The notes below the pieces were generated by a model that worked only from the letters and a program-made list of their open reading frames with translations, was not told the DNA's origin and made no database searches. A DNA stretch of 64,000 bases from LMUY01 sp964235495 (GTDB taxonomy: Bacteria; Pseudomonadota; Alphaproteobacteria; Acetobacterales; Acetobacteraceae), in NCBI GenBank assembly GCA_964235495.1, contig CAXSAX010000008.1, positions 1 to 64,000 of the forward strand, in the 5' to 3' direction. The position numbers and the translations under genes were made by a program. Of the stretch, positions 60,050-64,000 are shown piece after piece; the stretch's first letter is position 1, and each line of letters starts with the position of its first letter.

Positions 60050-60122
60050 GGCTCAACTCCGGCTGCGATGGATGGCGCGACGATGCCCGGCCCGGACATG
60101 CCTAGCCCACCTAGTCACTCCA

Positions 60123-60140
60123 ACCCTGGCGCGCCAGGGT
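60123..60140. promoter_or_regulatory. 18-bp perfect palindrome between divergent genes
   Basis: ACCCTGGCGCGCCAGGGT is a perfect palindrome, 74 nt from the GST start and 66 nt from the MFS start. Position between divergent genes suggests an operator; no regulator gene is adjacent in the window. Confidence 0.45.
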
Positions 60141-60205
60141 AGCCGGTTGCCCTGGCCGCCCGGCGTCTGCCATGGTCGGCCAGGCCCGGGCGGCTGGGAG
60201 GTGCC

Positions 60206-61495
60206 ATGCAGACCGCGACACGGCCAGGGCCGCACCCCGCGCAGGACGCCAGCCTGGTCGCCTTCTATGCCGGCATGAGCCTGCCGGAGCGGCGCACCTT
60301 CTGGGCGTGCGCCGCCGGCTGGGCGCTCGACGGCATGGACTTCATGATCTACCCGCTGGTCATCGGCGCCATCATGCGCCAGTGGTCGGTGGAGCCGGGG
60401 CAGGCGGGGCTGGCCGCCACGGCGACCCTGCTGGCGTCAGCGGTGGGCGGCTGGGGCGCCGGGCTCCTGGCCGACCGGGTCGGCCGGGTGCGGACCTTGC
60501 AGGTCACGGTGGTCTGGTTCTCCCTGTTCAGCCTGCTCTGCGCCTTCGCCCAGACCTTCGGCCAGTTGATCGTGCTGCGCGCCCTGCTCGGCTTTGGCTT
60601 CGGCGGCGAGTGGGCGGCCGGCGCGGTGCTGATGGGCGAGACCATCCGCGCGCAGTACCGCGGCCGGGCCGTGGGATGCGTGCAGTCGGCCTGGGCGGTG
60701 GGCTGGGCCGTGGCGGTGCTGGGCCAGGCGGTCATGATCTCCGTGCTGCCGCCCGAGCTGGCCTGGCGGGCGATGTTCGCGCTCGGCTGCCTGCCGGCGC
60801 TGCTGGTGTTCTATCTCCGGCGCTACGTGCAAGAGCCCGAGATCGCCGCCGCCGCCCGCGCGGAGCTGGCCCGCAGCGGCGCCAGCCCCGGCCTGGGCCG
60901 CATCTTCGCGCCCGGTCTGCTGCGCACGACGCTGCTCGCCTCGCTGCTCAGCATGGGCGCGCAGGGCGGCTACTACGCCATCACCACCTGGCTGCCGCAG
61001 TTCCTTCGCACCACCCGGGGGCTGACGGTGCTGAACTCGACCGGCTACCTCGCCGTGCTGATCAGCGGCAGCTTCGCGGGCTACCTCACCGGCGCGTGGC
61101 TCGCGGACCGGATCGGGCGGCGGCCGCTGTTCATGATCTTCTCCGCCGGCGCCGTGGCGCTGGTGCTGGCTTACACCCAGCTCAACATCGGCAATGGCGC
61201 GATGCTGGCGCTCGGCTTCCCGCTCGGCTTCTTCGCCAGCGGCTACTTCTCCGGCATGGGGCCGTTCCTGACCGAGATCTACCCCACCGCCGTGCGCGGC
61301 TCGGGGCAGGGGTTCTGCTACAATTTCGGCCGCGGCATGGGCGCGCTGTTCCCGGCGCTGGTGGGCTACCTGTCGCAAGCCATGCCGCTGGCCGACGCCA
61401 TGGGCCTGTTCGCCGCCGCGGCCTACGGGCTGTTCTTCGTTGCCGCGCTGCTGCTGCCCGAGACGCGCGGCCGGGTGCTGGTGGCCGATGCCTGA
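60206..61495 (+). CDS. MFS transporter (acid/aromatic-acid:H+ symporter type)
   Basis: A 429-residue major facilitator with about 12 hydrophobic segments. GLLADRVGRVRT is the A-motif between TM2-TM3, FGFGGEWAAGAVLM and FLTEIYPTAVRGSGQG are characteristic of the AAHS/sugar-porter-like carriers for organic or aromatic acids. ATG 60206; GGAGGTGCC lies 7 nt upstream. It overlaps the amidohydrolase gene by 8 nt, so it probably imports that enzyme's substrate. Confidence 0.87.
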   Translation: MQTATRPGPHPAQDASLVAFYAGMSLPERRTFWACAAGWALDGMDFMIYPLVIGAIMRQWSVEPGQAGLAATATLLASAVGGWGAGLLADRVGRVRTLQVTVVWFSLFSLLCAFAQTFGQLIVLRALLGFGFGGEWAAGAVLMGETIRAQYRGRAVGCVQSAWAVGWAVAVLGQAVMISVLPPELAWRAMFALGCLPALLVFYLRRYVQEPEIAAAARAELARSGASPGLGRIFAPGLLRTTLLASLLSMGAQGGYYAITTWLPQFLRTTRGLTVLNSTGYLAVLISGSFAGYLTGAWLADRIGRRPLFMIFSAGAVALVLAYTQLNIGNGAMLALGFPLGFFASGYFSGMGPFLTEIYPTAVRGSGQGFCYNFGRGMGALFPALVGYLSQAMPLADAMGLFAAAAYGLFFVAALLLPETRGRVLVADA

Positions 61496-62369
61496 TATCC
61501 CGGACTGTCCCGGCCCGGACCCGCAGCCGCGCCGCCCGGCCCGCTTCACCCTGCCGCCGGGCGCCGTGGACACCCACGCCCACGTCATCGGCGCGCCGCC
61601 TGGCCATTCGTTCGACCCGGCGCGCAGCTACACCCCGCCCGCCGCCCCGCTCGACGCCTACCTGCACATGCTGGACGCCGTGGGAATGAGCCATGGCGTG
61701 CTGGTGCAGGTGAGCGTGCACGGCACGGACAACCGCTTGCTGGTGCAGGCCCTGCGCGCCTGCCCGGCGCGCCTGCGCGGCATCGCCGTGGCGCCGCTCG
61801 GCCTGCCGGACCGGGCCTATGCCGCCCTGCAGGAAGCCGGGGTCGTCGGCCTGCGGCTGAACGTGCTGTTCGGCGGCGGCATCGGGCTGGCCCGGATCGA
61901 GGAGTATGGCGCGCTGTGCCGCGAGCTGGGCTGGCACCTGCAATTCCTGTTGGACGCCCGCGCGCTGCCGGAGCTGGCGCCCCGCCTGGGCCGGCTGCCC
62001 GTGCCTTACGTCATCGACCACATGGGCCACATCCCGGTCTCGGCGGGGCTGCACGAGCCCGGGTTCCAGGCGCTGCTGTCCTTGATGCAGGGGGGCGCGT
62101 GCTGGGTGAAGCTGTCCGGCGCGTATCGCATGTCGCAAGCCGGGCTCCCCTGCCAGGACACCACGCCGTTTGCGCGGGCCTTGCTCGCGGCCGGTCCAGG
62201 GCGTTGCGTGTGGGGGTCGGACTGGCCGCACGTTGCGACGTATGGGCCGATGCCGAACGTGGGCGACTTGCTCGATCTGCTGGCCGATTGGGCGCCTGAC
62301 CCGGCGCAGCGCCAGGCGGTGCTGGTGGACAACCCGAGCCTCCTCTACGGATTTCCTGGCCAGCCCTGA
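61488..62369 (+). CDS. Amidohydrolase-2 family hydrolase (PDC-lactonase-like)
   Basis: A 293-residue TIM-barrel amidohydrolase. VDTHAHVIG (HxH) begins the barrel, DHMGHIP and WGSDWPH with the metal-binding Asp end it. 2-pyrone-4,6-dicarboxylate lactonase (LigI) and related lactonases share these motifs. Overlap with the MFS gene suggests a transport-plus-hydrolysis pair for a lactone or acid. Substrate not determined. Confidence 0.85.
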   Translation: MPDIPDCPGPDPQPRRPARFTLPPGAVDTHAHVIGAPPGHSFDPARSYTPPAAPLDAYLHMLDAVGMSHGVLVQVSVHGTDNRLLVQALRACPARLRGIAVAPLGLPDRAYAALQEAGVVGLRLNVLFGGGIGLARIEEYGALCRELGWHLQFLLDARALPELAPRLGRLPVPYVIDHMGHIPVSAGLHEPGFQALLSLMQGGACWVKLSGAYRMSQAGLPCQDTTPFARALLAAGPGRCVWGSDWPHVATYGPMPNVGDLLDLLADWAPDPAQRQAVLVDNPSLLYGFPGQP

Positions 62370-62381
62370 CTCTGCGCCGCG

Positions 62382-64000
62382 CTAGGCCGGCACCACCAGC
62401 GCCTGCGACGCCGCCTGGAGAATCTGGCTTTGCAGCCATTGATGCTGACGCCCGTTCTTGGCCGCCATGTCGGCGAGGACGGCCACGAAACCCGCGTCGC
62501 GCAGCGCGGCCGCGGCTTGGCGCAGGATGACCAGCGAGGACTGGCTCTCGCCCACCAGCACCAGCAGAGCCTGCAAGTCACGCAACTGGCCGAAGCCGGT
62601 GGAGGTGGGGCGGCGGCGCACCAGCTTGCCCAGCCGGTTCGGGTCGCCCGCCTGCTGCTGGCCGTAGCGCCCGGCGAACGGGCCGAGGCCAGCCGCCGTA
62701 TCGCGCGACCAGCCGGCGAACAGGGCGCACGCCCGCCCCATGTCGGGCAGCCCCGGATGGTTGGAGGCCGCCTGCCCGAAGGCGTGCGCCAGCTGCTCCT
62801 CATTGGCGCGCAGCAGGCCGATGTAGTCGCCGACGTGCGGCCGTGGCGCAGCGGCCGTGGCCTTCCTGGCGGCAGCGGCGGCGAACACGCCCTGGCGCGT
62901 CTGGGCCGTGGCATTGGGTGGGGGAACCGGCATCGTCGCCCTTTCCAGCTTGACCGCCGCGGACTTGGCGATCGGTTGCTTGCTGACCGGATCGCAGGCG
63001 AACAGCGTGAGTTCGTTGGCGGCCTGCGCGTGATCCGGTTTGTCCCAGTAGCCGTAGTGGAACGGGATAAAGACCTGGCCAGCCTCGATGTCGGTGATCC
63101 GCGCCGGGGCTTCCAGCGCGCCGCGCCGCGAGGTCACCCGCAGCCTGTCGCCGTCCACCACCCAAAGCCGCAGCGCGTCGAACAGCGAGATCTCGACGTA
63201 CACGGCTGGGTCGGCGGCGTTGAGCTCGGGCGAGCGGCCGGTCTTGGTGCGGGTGTGGAACTGGTGCAGCACCCGGCCCGTGGTCAGCCGGAGCGGATAG
63301 GCTTCGTCTGGCGGCTCGAGCGGCGGCTGGTGGTGCGCCGCCTTGATGAGCGCGCGGCCAGCCGGGTCGAGCGCGTGGTACTCCTCCAGCGTGACCTCGG
63401 CGCCGGTCAGCAGGTCGTGGCCGAACGAGGAGCAGAGATCGGGGGCGGTCCGGAACACGTGATCCTCGTACAGCCGCACGGTCCCGTCCGGGTGTTCCGC
63501 GTTGCAGGGCCAGGGGACGCCGGAGCCCTCCGCCAGCTTGGCGTAGGACAGCCCCGTGTAGTCGCACGGGCGGCCGCGTGAGCATTCCTTCCACGCCTCG
63601 AACGCCTCTTCCGGCGTGCGCCACTTGACGAGCGGCGCGCCGTCCTGGTCGCGGAAGTCCATCCGCCGCGCGTAGTCCAGGAAGATGTCGAAGTCGGACC
63701 GCGCCTCGCCCGGCGGCTCGACCGCCTGGTTGCTGAGGTGGACGGTGCGGTCGAAGTTGGTGAACGTGCCGGTTTTCTCCGCCCAGATCGCCGCCGGCAG
63801 CACCACGTCGGCCAGCCGCGCGGTCTCCGTCATGAAGGCGTCCTGCACCACCAGGAACAGGTCGGGCTTGCCGAGGATAGCGCGGCTGCGGGCGAGATCG
63901 GGCAGGGACACAGCCGGGTTGGTGCCCTGCACCCACAGCATCTGCAGCGTGCCCGCCTCGGCGTGGTGGAAGATATCCAGCGCGTCCGTGCCCGGCTGCC
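62382..64000 (-). CDS. Molybdopterin oxidoreductase, C-terminal part (runs off the window)
   Basis: At least 539 residues of a bis-MGD enzyme; the N-terminus lies beyond 64000. It has LWVQGTNPAVS, DAFMTETARLADVVLP, EKTGTFTNFDRTVHLS, and the C-terminal MopB domain with RLTTGRVLHQFHTRTKTGR. These are typical of nitrate reductase (NasA/NapA) and formate dehydrogenase relatives. A ~185-residue C-terminal extension (62382 to about 62950) follows the core and begins with a Pro/Ala linker; its role is unknown. It ends 13 nt from the convergent amidohydrolase. Confidence 0.85.
   Translation of the reverse strand, partial: QPGTDALDIFHHAEAGTLQMLWVQGTNPAVSLPDLARSRAILGKPDLFLVVQDAFMTETARLADVVLPAAIWAEKTGTFTNFDRTVHLSNQAVEPPGEARSDFDIFLDYARRMDFRDQDGAPLVKWRTPEEAFEAWKECSRGRPCDYTGLSYAKLAEGSGVPWPCNAEHPDGTVRLYEDHVFRTAPDLCSSFGHDLLTGAEVTLEEYHALDPAGRALIKAAHHQPPLEPPDEAYPLRLTTGRVLHQFHTRTKTGRSPELNAADPAVYVEISLFDALRLWVVDGDRLRVTSRRGALEAPARITDIEAGQVFIPFHYGYWDKPDHAQAANELTLFACDPVSKQPIAKSAAVKLERATMPVPPPNATAQTRQGVFAAAAARKATAAAPRPHVGDYIGLLRANEEQLAHAFGQAASNHPGLPDMGRACALFAGWSRDTAAGLGPFAGRYGQQQAGDPNRLGKLVRRRPTSTGFGQLRDLQALLVLVGESQSSLVILRQAAAALRDAGFVAVLADMAAKNGRQHQWLQSQILQAASQALVVPA

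Overview
This window is GC-rich chromosomal DNA, densely packed with genes on both strands. Stop/start overlaps of the ATGA, GTGA and TTGA type are common. Gene content fits an alphaproteobacterium, most likely a member of the Acetobacteraceae/Rhodospirillales. Support comes from the helicase - S4 protein - ferredoxin FdxA - CarD block, a CtaA/COX15 heme A synthase, an alphaproteobacterial YejABEF peptide importer and a C30-type carotenoid operon. This placement is inferred from gene content; no rRNA or tRNA gene is present to anchor it.

Layout. 1-4442: RNA helicase, S4 RNA-binding protein, 7Fe ferredoxin and a CarD regulator with a long acidic extension. 4556-10901: BAX-inhibitor-like membrane protein, YbbA/YbbP-type ABC system divergent from a TesA-like esterase, ThpR, a uracil-DNA-glycosylase-like protein and a MOSC protein. 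11066-16555: five tightly coupled genes that look like a C30 (diapo)carotenoid pathway: two CrtI-family oxidoreductases, an acyltransferase, a family-2 glycosyltransferase and a DUF2141 protein. 16580-20033: SGNH hydrolase, TldD and CtaA. 20114-22846: a glycosyltransferase, a TVP38-like membrane protein and several small secreted or membrane orphans. 23332-25291: an exported molybdopterin oxidoreductase, its cytochrome b and a PRC-barrel protein. 25491-31728: DgoK, DgoA and a complete YtfQRT/YjfF-like sugar importer. 31694-36102: KdsB, PheA and a patatin-like gene broken by an in-frame amber codon. 36480-42748: a HisN-like phosphatase and YejABEF. 42717-47732: a PhoR-like kinase, LpoA/LppC-like lipoprotein, RsmI and HemW. 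47796-51221: a sugar-acid catabolic set (IlvD/Edd dehydratase, DapA-like aldolase, SDR). 51306-53369: a secreted tailspike-like protein. 53513-55999: metal and arsenic genes (DmeF-like exporter, ArsH, an ArsC remnant, ArsR). 56137-64000: GH32 fructosidase, a protein with two SNase-like units, a YghU-type GST, an MFS transporter with an amidohydrolase, and the C-terminal part of a molybdopterin oxidoreductase that runs off the window.

How it fits together. Two regions (25.5-31.7 kb and 47.8-51.2 kb) handle sugars and sugar acids through 2-keto-3-deoxy intermediates and may be complementary. The carotenoid operon and KdsB contribute to the envelope. The exported molybdoenzyme and the ars/dme block suggest redox and metal stress handling. 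No CRISPR array, insertion sequence, integrase or tRNA was seen. The strongest oddities are the amber-interrupted patatin gene, the ArsC remnant coupled to ArsH, a perfect inverted repeat upstream of the DmeF-like exporter, the HisN-like gene without a normal start codon, and the extended CarD.
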